Numbered from the stretch's first letter, positions 8,253-16,373 are shown. The stretch: 64,000 nt of DNA from Bacillus yapensis (GCF_005280205.1 NZ_SUND01000003.1:124001-188000), one strand, 5' to 3'. The notes: generated from the sequence alone by a model not told the origin. Translations and numbers: made by a program.

Positions 8253-8943
8253 TGAATGTATACCCCACTCCCCAAACCGTTTTGATTAACTTGTTTTTTC
8301 TCTTATCTTCCCCCAGTTTTTTCCTTAGGGTTCGAATATGCACCATGACCGTATTCCCACCTTCGAAATATGCATCACCCCACACTTTTTGAAAAATATT
8401 TTCTACACTATAAACTTTCTTTGGATGACTGGCTAGTAAATACAAAATATCAAACTCTTTCGGCGTTAGCTCCACTGTTTCACCATGAATGGAAACTGTA
8501 CGTTGATCAGGAGAAATCACGATTTCACCGAATTCTAAGTTTGCTATATTATCATCTACTTTGGGTTGATTAAACTTCATAAATCGCCGTAATTGAGCAT
8601 TCACACGTGCGACTAATTCAATGGGGGTAAATGGTTTCGTTATATAATCATCTGCTCCAATCACTAGGCCATGTACCTTATCGAAATCAGAAGTTTTCGC
8701 ACTCAAAAAAATGATCGGCATATTATGATGTTCACGAATCTGACGGGTCACTTCATATCCATCCATTTTCGGCATCATAATATCCAAAATGAGTAAATCA
8801 ATAGATCGAGTCTGGATCACTTGCAGGGCATCTTCCCCGTTATGTACTTTAAGGACATTGTAACCTTCTTTTTCTAGATGAATTGCAACCAGTTCAGCAA
8901 TCTCCTCCTCATCATCTGCAATTAAAATCGATATATTTTTCAT
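8245..8943 (-). CDS. vanR: VanR-like OmpR/PhoB-family response regulator
   Basis: A 232-residue response regulator. The receiver domain carries the acidic pair 'ADDEEE', the phosphoacceptor Asp in 'LLILDIMMPKMDGY' and the conserved Lys of 'DDYITKPF'. The C-terminal winged helix ends in 'GNTVMVHIRTLRKKLGED...KTVWGVGYTF'. It is the first gene of the operon, followed by its kinase, vanY and vanZ. The target is presumably its own promoter and the 101-base gap before vanY, but no clear repeat that would define its binding site was recognised. Confidence 0.88.
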   Translation of the reverse strand: MKNISILIADDEEEIAELVAIHLEKEGYNVLKVHNGEDALQVIQTRSIDLLILDIMMPKMDGYEVTRQIREHHNMPIIFLSAKTSDFDKVHGLVIGADDYITKPFTPIELVARVNAQLRRFMKFNQPKVDDNIANLEFGEIVISPDQRTVSIHGETVELTPKEFDILYLLASHPKKVYSVENIFQKVWGDAYFEGGNTVMVHIRTLRKKLGEDKRKNKLIKTVWGVGYTFNG

Positions 8944-9190
8944 CTATTACACTCCTACATCAAGTTGCATTTGGGTATTTGGTCATTAAAACTCTAAGCT
9001 GCAAAATTTTTGCTAGAGATAAGTTAGCAGCAGAATCTTGATTAACATCGTATAATTTAGAACTTGTATTTTATTGTCTATTATTTCGATTTTTTATTCA
9101 AGGATATCACTATTTTTTGGGATTAAGATTAGTTCAATCTCGATAGATTTTCTAAGTATCATCCCTTGGAATTAAAAAGCTTCACCCAAA
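8944..9190. other. intergenic region between vanR and the XRE gene
   Basis: An AT-rich stretch with no gene. It must hold the vanR promoter on the minus strand; no strong -35/-10 pair with standard spacing stands out. No riboswitch or terminator was recognised. Confidence 0.5.
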
Positions 9191-9259
9191 TGGAAAGTAC
9201 ACTTTACATTGTTGATATTGCATGATATGCTCCTCTTATGGAAAGTTCACTTTCCATAA
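9191..9259 (+). promoter_or_regulatory. XRE-controlled promoter with two operators
   Basis: A promoter TTTACA (9203-9208), 17-base spacer, TATGCT (9226-9231) is bracketed by two related inverted repeats. Operator 1 at 9191-9208 has arms TGGAAAGT and ACTTTACA and covers the -35 box. Operator 2 at 9236-9259 is a perfect palindrome with 11-base arms TTATGGAAAGT and ACTTTCCATAA about a TC centre and covers the predicted start. Their centres are 48 bases apart. The placement implies repression, most simply by the XRE protein encoded just downstream. Confidence 0.75.
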
Positions 9260-9272
9260 GGAGGACGAACGC

Positions 9273-9479
9273 ATGAACAACCGTTTAGAAGAAATCCGTA
9301 AGAAGCGCGGAATTAAGCAAGAAGAATTAGCAAAGGCTCTTGAAGTGTCAAGACAAACAATCGGTTCGCTAGAAAACGGGCGTTATAACCCATCGATCCT
9401 TTTAGCGTTCAAGATTGCTCGTTTTTTCGGTATGAGTATAGAAGAAATCTTTATTTATGAGGAGGAGAACAATGTATGA
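9273..9479 (+). CDS. XRE-family HTH regulator (YozG type)
   Basis: A 68-residue protein made almost entirely of a Cro/C1-type helix-turn-helix ('RKKRGIKQEELAKALEVSRQTIGSLENGRYNPSILLAFKIARFFGMSIEEIF'). Such short regulators usually act as dimeric repressors. I chose ATG at 9273 because AAGGAGG precedes it; an upstream extension would run back through the operator. It overlaps the next gene by four bases (ATGA), so regulator and membrane protein are made together. Two palindromes around its promoter are the likely binding sites. Confidence 0.9.
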   Translation: MNNRLEEIRKKRGIKQEELAKALEVSRQTIGSLENGRYNPSILLAFKIARFFGMSIEEIFIYEEENNV

Positions 9480-9907
9480 AAAAAACAACTTCGTTATATT
9501 TTCTTACCGTTATTGGCGTAGGACTACTAGTTAGTGGTGTATATTTCATCAAAACAATGGAAGATCCACAAGGTATGCTGCGAGTGTTGCCTTATATTTC
9601 TTTTGGGCTTGGCTGTGTTATTTTCGGCCACGGTATAGGAGAAATAATCGTGCGACAGGCTATGAAGAAAGATCCTGCCGCAGCAAAACAGCTAGAGATT
9701 GACAAAAAGGATGAGCGCAATTTGGCAATCGCTAATCTGGCAAAGGCGAAAGCATATGACATGATGTTTTTTGTGTTTGGAGCCTTAATTTTAGGATTTT
9801 CCTTGATGGGTATAGATTTAATCGTGCTATTACTATTGGTTTTTGCCTATCTGTTTATCGTTGTATACAGCACTTATTATCGTTTCAAATACAATAAAGA
9901 GATGTAA
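9476..9907 (+). CDS. four-TM membrane protein, DUF2178-like
   Basis: A 143-residue membrane protein with two N-terminal hydrophobic segments (about residues 6-25 and 36-58), a cytoplasmic loop with the motif 'IDKKDERNLAIANLAKAKAYD', and two further segments (about 94-112 and 113-135). The DERN...KA.AYD loop and the pairing with a short XRE regulator are typical of DUF2178-like proteins in bacteria and archaea. The function is unknown. The repressor-plus-membrane-protein arrangement suggests a signal sensed at the membrane, which is inference. Confidence 0.7.
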   Translation: MKKTTSLYFLTVIGVGLLVSGVYFIKTMEDPQGMLRVLPYISFGLGCVIFGHGIGEIIVRQAMKKDPAAAKQLEIDKKDERNLAIANLAKAKAYDMMFFVFGALILGFSLMGIDLIVLLLLVFAYLFIVVYSTYYRFKYNKEM

Positions 9908-9983
9908 TAGCATATAGATGATAAATGATTAATTATTAAGGAAGAGTTGAAGTGTATTAATCAGCAAAAAAGGAATGACGACG

Positions 9984-10172
9984 ATGACGAAATTATATTA
10001 TAGTGGTTTAAAATATGGGGAAGATGATGTTGAAGTAAAATTATTGGTAGATATACAGAATGATTGGTTTGAGATAACACATACCAAGGCAGTGTCTCAA
10101 GTAATGAATAAATCAACAGGTGAATATATCGTAGTAAATCGAAACACCTTGAAATTTGAGGTTGTTTCATAA
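9984..10172 (+). CDS. small protein, unknown
   Basis: A 62-residue soluble protein ('MTKLYYSGLKYGEDD...') that reads as a mostly beta-stranded domain, with no cysteine and no membrane segment. It has AAAAAAGGA ten bases before the ATG at 9984; an ATG at 9975 sits inside that site. I do not recognise a family. It follows the XRE/membrane pair after a gap of about 75 bases and ends before a strong terminator, so it may be the last gene of that unit. Confidence 0.6.
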   Translation: MTKLYYSGLKYGEDDVEVKLLVDIQNDWFEITHTKAVSQVMNKSTGEYIVVNRNTLKFEVVS

Positions 10173-10196
10173 TACGATGCGAACGCATAATAAAGT

Positions 10197-10236
10197 AAAA
10201 ACCACAAAGAGTACATAATATTCTTTGTGGTTTTTT
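10197..10236. terminator. bidirectional terminator
   Basis: AAAACCACAAAGA pairs with TCTTTGTGGTTTT across an 11-base loop, with A and T runs on the two sides. It separates the + strand small gene from nrdJ on the minus strand. Confidence 0.85.
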
Positions 10237-10262
10237 GTTATATTAATTTCTAAGTTTCTTTT

Positions 10263-13200
10263 TTATAAACCGCATTTTAATTGCGTGTTACAGTTTGTAC
10301 ATGTATTACAACCGCCGAGTTCTTCTACTTTTCCTTTGCGACAAACAGGGCAAGTATTTCCTACTTCAGAGCCAAATGTCACATTTGTTGAACGTATTTC
10401 ACTAATCGTGTCTACGAGTACAACATGCTGCTTTGGTGCCTCTGATTTTTGTGGAGTTTCCTCAAAGCTATTTTCATCTGCTGTTAAGGTTAATACTTGT
10501 GCATCACGAGAACCGTCTACGTAGACTGTACCGCCTTTTGCACCACCACGGTATAATCTCTCGTATACTTTTTCTACTTGCTCAACACTGTACCCTTTCG
10601 GCGCATTAACCGTTTTACTGATTGAGCTGTCAATCCAACGTTGGATTACACATTGAACATCAGCATGTGCCTCAGGAGCAAGCTCCATCGCAGTGACAAA
10701 CCAATTAGGAAGGTTGTTTTCGTCTGCTTCTGGATGCTGTTCTAAGTATTCTTGCACGATATCAGCTTTTACTTCGATAAACTTCCCTAAACGTCCACTT
10801 CTGAAGTAAGAGAAGGAGAAGTAAGGCTCAAGTCCAGTTGATACCCCAACCATTGTTCCGGTGCTCACATTTGTTACTCTCTATTATTGAATAGAGGGTG
10901 GGATTATCAGTACCCACTCCATATGTCGCCATATGGGTCAGACTATATCATCAACCACGAGTTACTTATTTAGTGGTTGCTCAGCATGTAGTCGTTGAGG
11001 GGTCAGCCACGACTTCCCTGCGGATTGTCTGGTAGGTTATTTAAAAACCAACACTTTTGCATTTTTACCTTTTGTTAGCTGGCAAAGCTAGGTAGCAAAA
11101 GATACGCCAGAGTTCCCCGCATACAGCTAAGTTTACGCTACATTTTTACAAATGTAGGGGGCAACTTGTTTACCCGTCGGAGCAACAGTTAGTAAGTGCG
11201 AGTTACGAATACCGTGTTCTAAAATCGATTCACGAATGTCCTCAGGCATTTTTTTCATAAAGCCTGTTTCAGTGAATGCCTTACGTAGACGATTTGTGCC
11301 TTCTTCAGTCTCACCAACTAAGAATGGGAAACTTCCCTTTTCTTTCGCTAATTCAACAGAAGTTCGGTAAGAAGTTGTTGCAATCGTCTCAAACACCTTA
11401 TCGACTAATTCATTTCCTTTTTCAGAACCGTACTCTGTTTCACAATAGATGAGTAAATCGTGTAATCCCATAACACCTAGACCAACACGACGCTCACCTA
11501 GTGCTTGCTTTTTATTCTCTTCAAGGAAGTATGGAGTTGCATTAATAACGTTATCTTGCATACGTACTCCAACTTCTACTGTTTGTTTTAATTTTTCAAA
11601 GTTCACTGTTTTGTTTTCTTTATCTGCCATTTCAGCTAGGTTAACCGCTGCAAGGTTACAAACTGAGAATGGTGCGAGAGGCTGTTCCATTTTGTTATCC
11701 TAAAGGCTTTTTATCCTTTAGTTCTACCCTTTGATTTCAGCATGCTTTCAGAGCACGTCTTCACTCCTTTGGAACGAAGAGGTAGTTCAGCATATCTTTT
11801 CACTTTTTTACAAAAGTGCTGCGGCCTCGTGGCGAGATTATATTCTGTCTTCACAGGTTCACTCGCTATGCGTTGCCCCTGGCCAATCTTTTACAATCGG
11901 CCTTCGGTTCGGATTCCCATCTCAGGGTTCCCGCTTCATTCCGCAGTTTTTTACATGAGGCAAACTAAGCTACTCTACCACATGGATTTGTTGCTACAAC
12001 CTTTTGACCGTATGCTTTTGCATTTGTCATGTCGTTGGCATTGTCGATAAAGAAGATACCTGGCTCTGCTGAGTATGTTGCGCAAATATTGATTAGATTC
12101 CAAAGTTCCTTCGCTTTAATTTTACGATAAACACGAACTTTGTTGCCCATCTTTTCCCATTCGCGAACGTCTCCAACATTATGCCATTCTTCGTTATAAG
12201 TCTTCATTTCTTGAGGATTATATCCTTCAACATCTGGGAAACGAAGTTCATATTCTGCATCATTCTCAACAGCTTCCATAAATTCTTTAGTTAAGCATAC
12301 AGAAATATTTGCACCTGTTAAGAACTCTGAATTATGAACTGAGTAATTTCCACCAGTTGTAAGTTTTTCTTCTGCTTCAGCCATAATGCCTTCGCTGAAT
12401 CCACCTTGTCCAGGAATGCTTCGGTAATTCAAGATTCCTTGATACATTGCTTTTTCTTGCTCTGTAAGTGGAGTAAATTTCAATTTATCTTTTGCATATC
12501 TTTTAATCGTTTCATCATTTGTTGTTTCAATTAAGAAACGAAGAATTTTTGGATTTTGCATTTTAGAAATAATAAACTCAATGATGTCTGGATGCCAATC
12601 AGCCAGCATGATCATCTGTGCACCGCGTCTACTCCCACCTTGCTCAACCAAATGTGTAAGCTTCGCAATATCATCTAACCATGAAACTGAACCAGATGAT
12701 TTTCCGTTTACCCCTCTTGCAAGGGCATTACGTGGTCTTAATGTCGAACCGTTTGTTCCAACCCCGCCACCGCGACTCATGATTTCCATGACCTGCTTGC
12801 GGTGCTCAGAAATTCCTTCACGAGAGTCTTGAACGAAAGGCATTACATAACAGTTAAAATAGGTAACATCTGTATCAGCACCAGCTCCATACAGAACCCT
12901 TCCCGCTGGTACAAAATTCATACTTACGAGCTCATGATAGAATTTTTCAAACCATTCTTGTCTTTTTTCCTCAGTTGTTTCAACTGACGCTAGGCCTGTT
13001 GCGTTGCGTTTCGCAATTTGCTCATAAAACAATTCAAGTGGCTTTTCAATAACATCTAATGAACGATTAATAACTCCTGTGCTCGACTCTTCAGGATCGT
13101 CCAATACTCCGCGAAATTCTTCATCAACAAGAACTTGAGCTCTTTTCTCTTCCCAATCAATTTGGAGAATTTGTCCTAGCCCTCTAGCAGGGAACTTCGG

Positions 13201-13416
13201 ATCTTCTTTAATGGTAAGAACAACAAAATCACCATTAGTTAGAGTAAGTTTCTCAGTGTCCTTAAACGTGTATCGGTCCAACATAACCAACCGTGAAACA
13301 CCCTTGTGAGTGATTTTCATATCTGGGGTGATTGGATGAACTTGAGGAAACAAACGGATATCCTTGTTCAAGCGCTCCACATCAATATTCAATTTTTGTC
13401 CTAACGCAACAGACAT
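10263..13416 (-). CDS. nrdJ: B12-dependent (class II) ribonucleotide reductase, split by two introns
   Basis: Adenosylcobalamin-dependent ribonucleotide reductase, which makes deoxynucleotides with or without oxygen. The gene has three exons: 13416-11977 (480 codons), 11687-11172 (172 codons) and 10865-10263 (200 codons plus stop), together 852 residues, the usual length for Bacillus NrdJ. Removing the introns restores two signature motifs exactly: NPCG|EQPL, which holds the active-site Cys and Glu, and APTG|STGTMVG. Exon 1 has 'VMPFVQDSREGISEH', 'RGGGVGTNGSTLRPR' and 'GSRRGAQMIMLADWHPD'. The C-terminus has paired cysteines ('CPVCRKGK', 'CNTCTNC') for redox exchange. The ATG at 13416 has AAAGGAG eight bases upstream. 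No frameshift or stop lies within the exons. Two NrdR boxes stand upstream. Read without splicing, translation stops a few codons into each intron. Confidence 0.93.
10866..11171 (-). ncRNA. group I intron 2 in nrdJ (ORF-less, IA-like)
   Basis: A 306-nt insertion after the GGT of APTG; it ends in G just before AGC ACC GGA (STG). The core is close to textbook: P at 11122-11108 ('ATGCGGGGAACTCTG'), Q at 11028-11018 ('ACAATCCGCAG'), R at 10998-10989 ('TCAACGACTA') and S at 10949-10938 ('GATATAGTCTGA'). P7 forms by GACTA/TAGTC and P8 by CAACCAC/GTGGTTG. Two 3' hairpins follow (GTGGG/CCCAC and CTCTATT/AATAGAG). GGGT at the exon end pairs with GCCC inside the intron, with a U.G pair at the splice site. 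There is no reading frame for an endonuclease. Confidence 0.93.
11688..11976 (-). ncRNA. group I intron 1 in nrdJ (ORF-less)
   Basis: A 289-nt insertion after the GGT of NPCG; the last intron base is G and the exon resumes with GAA CAG CCT. Core elements in order: P about 11936-11925 ('AAGCGGGAACCC'), Q about 11918-11907 ('GGGAATCCGAAC'), R about 11876-11865 ('GCAACGCATAGC') and S about 11798-11785 ('AAGATATGCTGAAC'). R and S pair through GCATA/TATGC (P7). CACTTTT/AAAAGTG forms P8. The 5' exon end CATGTGGT pairs with the intron guide GCCTCATG, placing the conserved U.G at the splice site. No homing endonuclease is encoded. Confidence 0.9.
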
Positions 13417-13531
13417 ACACACAACTCCTTTAAATGTACTTCTTTAAATCTATTGAAAAAATAATAGAAAACATATGCTCAAATCTAGCTGTCCAATAAA
13501 TTACTCTTAATGTATCACTTTGACTCCACGA

Positions 13532-13580
13532 AATCAATATATAGTATCTTAAATATTTTCACACATACTACATATTGTGT
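13532..13580 (-). promoter_or_regulatory. two NrdR boxes upstream of nrdJ
   Basis: Against the NrdR consensus ACACWATATATWGTGT, the 16-mer at 13565-13580 (ATACTACATATTGTGT) matches 14 of 16 positions and the one at 13532-13547 (AATCAATATATAGTAT) matches 13 of 16. They start 33 bases apart, about three helical turns, which is the usual paired arrangement. They lie 116-165 bases before the nrdJ start codon. NrdR represses ribonucleotide reductase genes when dATP is plentiful. Confidence 0.75.
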
Positions 13581-13761
13581 CGCGAGCAAAAAAATAAAAT
13601 TTTGTCAAACGTAAAAAAAACTATAAAACGGAGAAAAATGGAGATTGTGACGAGTTTTCAGCAAAAAATGATAAATTTTAGCAAATTTCGCTACTTGCAC
13701 TTTAATAGTCATGGTACGAAAGTTCCATATCGATATTCATATCCTCTTATCTAGCTCAAAA
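13581..13761. other. intergenic region upstream of nrdJ
   Basis: An AT-rich stretch between the NrdR boxes and the lipM terminator. No gene, cobalamin riboswitch or other known element was recognised, although a B12 element might have been expected for a B12 enzyme. Confidence 0.5.
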
Positions 13762-13809
13762 AAGAAAAAAACGACAATGTCGTTTCAAAATCTCTGACCT
13801 TGAAACGAC
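13762..13809 (-). terminator. terminator of lipM
   Basis: On the minus strand GTCGTTTCA and TGAAACGAC form a nine-pair stem, followed by a small ACGAC/GTCGT hairpin and a run of T. Confidence 0.75.
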
Positions 13810-13818
13810 CCTCATCGT

Positions 13819-14655
13819 TTATCTTTTGTAGTTCCACTCATCGCTTTCATATCTATCTTTCGCTAATTGAAGAACATATTCCATTTGTTCTTCTGACAAC
13901 TCAAATGGTTTTAATTCAATATTGAGTCCATCCTCAAATCCTTTTTTAAAGGCAACTTTTGCTTCGTCTAAAGAAATTTTTCTAGGACTTATATCATTCA
14001 TGGCTACAGCTTTACTTTTAAAAGCTTTCTTCATTCTTTCTTTGACTCTATCATTTGAGTAGTTAAATAAACTAAATAACTTATCTTCATCTAGATCAAG
14101 TAAAATCGAACCATGTTGAAGAATAACTCCCTTTTGTCGAGTTTGCGCACTTCCTGCCACTTTTCTTCCCTCAACAACTAGTTCATACCAGCTTGGAGCA
14201 TCAAAGCAGACAGCAGAACGAGGATTCTTTAACGACTCTCTTTCCTCCGCTGTTTTCGGAACTGCAAAGTAAGCCTCTAAACCTAACTGATGAAACCCCT
14301 TCAAGATTCCTTCCGAAATAACACGGTAGGCTTCCGTCACCGTTTTAGGCATTTCAGGATGCTCTTCAGAAACAATGACACTATAGGTAAGCTCCTGATC
14401 ATGAAGAACACCTCTTCCGCCAGTTGGACGGCGAACAAATCCAAGTCCATGCTCCTTAACGGCTTCCATATTTATTTCTTTTTCGACTTTTTGAAAATAA
14501 CCGATCGATAATGTCGCTGGATTCCAACCATAAAAACGAATAACCGGTGGAATTTTCCCAGCACTATGCCAATCAAGCAAGGCTTCATCCAAAGCCATAT
14601 TGAATGACGGAGACTGGTCTCCCGAATCAATAAAACCCCAAATTTCCTTCTCCAT
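13819..14655 (-). CDS. lipM: octanoyl-[ACP]:protein N-octanoyltransferase
   Basis: A 278-residue enzyme of the biotin/lipoate ligase fold that moves octanoate from acyl carrier protein to the lipoyl domain of GcvH, the first step of Bacillus lipoate synthesis. The motifs '[19 protein letters not shown]', '[23 protein letters not shown]' and the catalytic Cys in '[13 protein letters not shown]' are present. I chose ATG at 14655 since AGAGGG precedes it and the length equals B. subtilis LipM; the upstream '[10 protein letters not shown]' extension has no site. Being near the gcv genes makes sense, since GcvH is both its substrate and part of the glycine cleavage system. Confidence 0.92.
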   Translation of the reverse strand: MEKEIWGFIDSGDQSPSFNMALDEALLDWHSAGKIPPVIRFYGWNPATLSIGYFQKVEKEINMEAVKEHGLGFVRRPTGGRGVLHDQELTYSVIVSEEHPEMPKTVTEAYRVISEGILKGFHQLGLEAYFAVPKTAEERESLKNPRSAVCFDAPSWYELVVEGRKVAGSAQTRQKGVILQHGSILLDLDEDKLFSLFNYSNDRVKERMKKAFKSKAVAMNDISPRKISLDEAKVAFKKGFEDGLNIELKPFELSEEQMEYVLQLAKDRYESDEWNYKR

Positions 14656-14837
14656 ATGTAACCCTCTTTTGTCCATAAAATTCATGCCATTAGCCGGACA
14701 CTGAATAATAGCATAACAAATGCCGCTCTAAAATTAAAGAAAGAGGTTTTTCCAAATCAACTATTCCTTATAGTTGATTTGAACTATAATCAATATATAG
14801 TGTTTTTGAAGAAGCTTTCTTTTCGGAGGGAAGAATC

Positions 14838-15035
14838 ATGATGAAAAGAGTCATATTTTATTTCATGGCGATAATATTTTTCGTCATATATTTTCAAATT
14901 CTTAAATTTATCTATACCACGTTTATACCAATTACCGTCATCACAGATATCATAGTCATTTTCATCACGTTGATTGTTCTAATGCCTCTATCTATTTATA
15001 CAACAACTAAAGCATTTGAAGTTATAAGATCATAA
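14838..15035 (+). CDS. small two-TM membrane protein, unknown
   Basis: A 65-residue, very hydrophobic protein with two membrane segments (about residues 4-27 and 33-53) and a short basic-then-polar tail. CGGAGGGA lies seven bases before the ATG. It stands alone between lipM and yqhL with its own upstream region and no close cotranscribed partner. I do not recognise a family, and no catalytic residue is visible. Confidence 0.6.
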   Translation: MMKRVIFYFMAIIFFVIYFQILKFIYTTFIPITVITDIIVIFITLIVLMPLSIYTTTKAFEVIRS

Positions 15036-15172
15036 TAACTCAACTGATATGTTTGAACAGATACTAGATACATAAAAAAGAAAATCTAGAACTTTTTGAT
15101 TATCCTTTACTAACATGCGGAAATCCCTATATAATATTATGTGGCGTAAGCTTTTTGGAAGGAGAAACGGAC

Positions 15173-15556
15173 ATGAATTCACTTTATATTTTACTAATAG
15201 TAGTAGTTGCCTTTCTTTTATACAGCCTAATCATGTGGCTATATCAAAGAAAAATCGTTAAGACATTAACTGAAGAAGAATTCCGTGCTGGATATCGAAA
15301 GGCTCAATTAATCGATGTTCGCGAGCCGAATGAATTCGATGCAGGACATATTTTGGGAGCAAGAAACATTCCTCTTTCCCAATTTAAAATCAGAATGAAA
15401 GAAATTCGTCCAGATAAGCCTGTTTATCTATATTGTCAAAATGGTTTACGCAGTGGACGAGCTGCTCAGAGCTTATATCGTAAGGGCTACAAAGACCTAT
15501 CGCAGCTAAACGGCGGATTCAAGAAATGGTCAGGAAAAATTAAATCAAAGAAATAA
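15173..15556 (+). CDS. yqhL: rhodanese-like protein YqhL
   Basis: A 127-residue membrane-anchored rhodanese. One N-terminal transmembrane helix (about residues 3-22) is followed by a single rhodanese domain ('AQLIDVREPNEFDAGHILGARNIPLSQF') with the active-site loop 'YCQNGLRSGRAAQ', whose Cys would carry a persulfide. Single-domain rhodaneses shuttle sulfane sulfur or respond to thiols; the specific partner is unknown. GGAAGGAG places the start at ATG 15173. In B. subtilis yqhL lies between lipM and gcvPB, as here, apart from two inserted small genes. Confidence 0.9.
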   Translation: MNSLYILLIVVVAFLLYSLIMWLYQRKIVKTLTEEEFRAGYRKAQLIDVREPNEFDAGHILGARNIPLSQFKIRMKEIRPDKPVYLYCQNGLRSGRAAQSLYRKGYKDLSQLNGGFKKWSGKIKSKK

Positions 15557-15565
15557 AAATTGTTC

Positions 15566-15600
15566 GTACATCACTTTTATTGAAGTGGTGTACTTTTTTT
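15566..15600 (+). terminator. terminator of yqhL
   Basis: GTACATCACTT pairs with AAGTGGTGTAC across a six-base loop and is followed by seven T. Confidence 0.85.
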
Positions 15601-15686
15601 ATGCATAAATACGAGGCACTTACATAAGTTTTGTAATTGTATCGAGAGTAAGCCTTGAAATAACTAAAAGAATAGGGGGATTACAA

Positions 15687-16307
15687 ATGAATATTATTCG
15701 TGCTTATGAAGCAGAAAGAAATATAAGAAATGGGATGAGCACAATTTTTGTCGACGGCTTTTATCAGTGGCTGAAATATTTTTCAAAGGATAAAGCTAAA
15801 CTCTACAAGACATTTGCCCATATTTTTAATAGGGACGTCTTTTATATAGTTGTAGTTGACGACAGTATAGCTGCTCTTGCAGCCTGCACCACTAACAATA
15901 TACCTTCAGTAAGATTGAAATATAGTGAATTTAGAAGGCATCTTGGTTTATTCACAGGAAGTATTGCTTATATGATTCTTAAAAATGAATTTGAAAATAA
16001 ACAATATCCTTTTCAAATCTCTGAAAATATGAGTGCTATAGAGTTTGTTGCAACGTCGGTAAATTATAGGGGAATGGGAGTGGCAACTGAACTGCTAAAA
16101 TCGATAATAGAATCAACTTCATATGACGAATATGTTTTAGAGGTAGCAGATACTAACACAAATGCTATCAAGCTTTATGAAAAACTGGGTTTTGCAGAGT
16201 TCATGCGTATACCTCAAAAGAATAGTAAAAAAAGTGGTGTCAATTATCTTGTATATATGAAGTATGTGAAGATAAAGGACATTGAATTTCAGGAGCCAAT
16301 CCTTTGA
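15687..16307 (+). CDS. GNAT-family N-acetyltransferase
   Basis: A 206-residue protein whose C-terminal half has the GNAT fold: 'IEFVATSVNYRGMGVATELLKSIIE' is motif A, the acetyl-CoA pyrophosphate loop (here R-G-M-G-V-A), and 'LEVADTNTNAIKLYEKLGFAEFMR' is motif B. The N-terminal 80 residues show no motif I know. The acceptor substrate cannot be told. A good GGGGG site lies eight bases before the ATG. The gene has no partner in the B. subtilis order and is convergent with gcvPB. Confidence 0.82.
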   Translation: MNIIRAYEAERNIRNGMSTIFVDGFYQWLKYFSKDKAKLYKTFAHIFNRDVFYIVVVDDSIAALAACTTNNIPSVRLKYSEFRRHLGLFTGSIAYMILKNEFENKQYPFQISENMSAIEFVATSVNYRGMGVATELLKSIIESTSYDEYVLEVADTNTNAIKLYEKLGFAEFMRIPQKNSKKSGVNYLVYMKYVKIKDIEFQEPIL

Positions 16308-16325
16308 TTTGAAAGCTAATCAAAA

Positions 16326-16373
16326 ATATAAAAAGGATAGATGCTTCAGGAGAAGTCCTGTTCATCTATCCTT
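16326..16373 (-). terminator. terminator of the gcv operon
   Basis: On the minus strand AAGGATAGATG pairs with CATCTATCCTT and is followed by T-rich sequence. It lies just downstream of the gcvPB stop. Confidence 0.8.

Noticed and set aside
5612-8943. Complete vancomycin resistance operon
   Set aside because: The genes vanH, vanA/B-type ligase and vanX, which are needed for D-Ala-D-Lac precursors, are not present.
10866-11976. Inteins or IS insertions in nrdJ
   Set aside because: The inserts are about 300 nt, carry stop codons and no long frame, and show ribozyme cores with no terminal repeats.
10263-13422. nrdJ as a pseudogene or three separate genes
   Set aside because: Both breaks coincide with canonical group I introns and splicing restores intact conserved motifs in frame.
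13423-13761. Cobalamin riboswitch before the B12-dependent reductase
   Set aside because: No B12-box or aptamer-like sequence was seen; only NrdR boxes were found.
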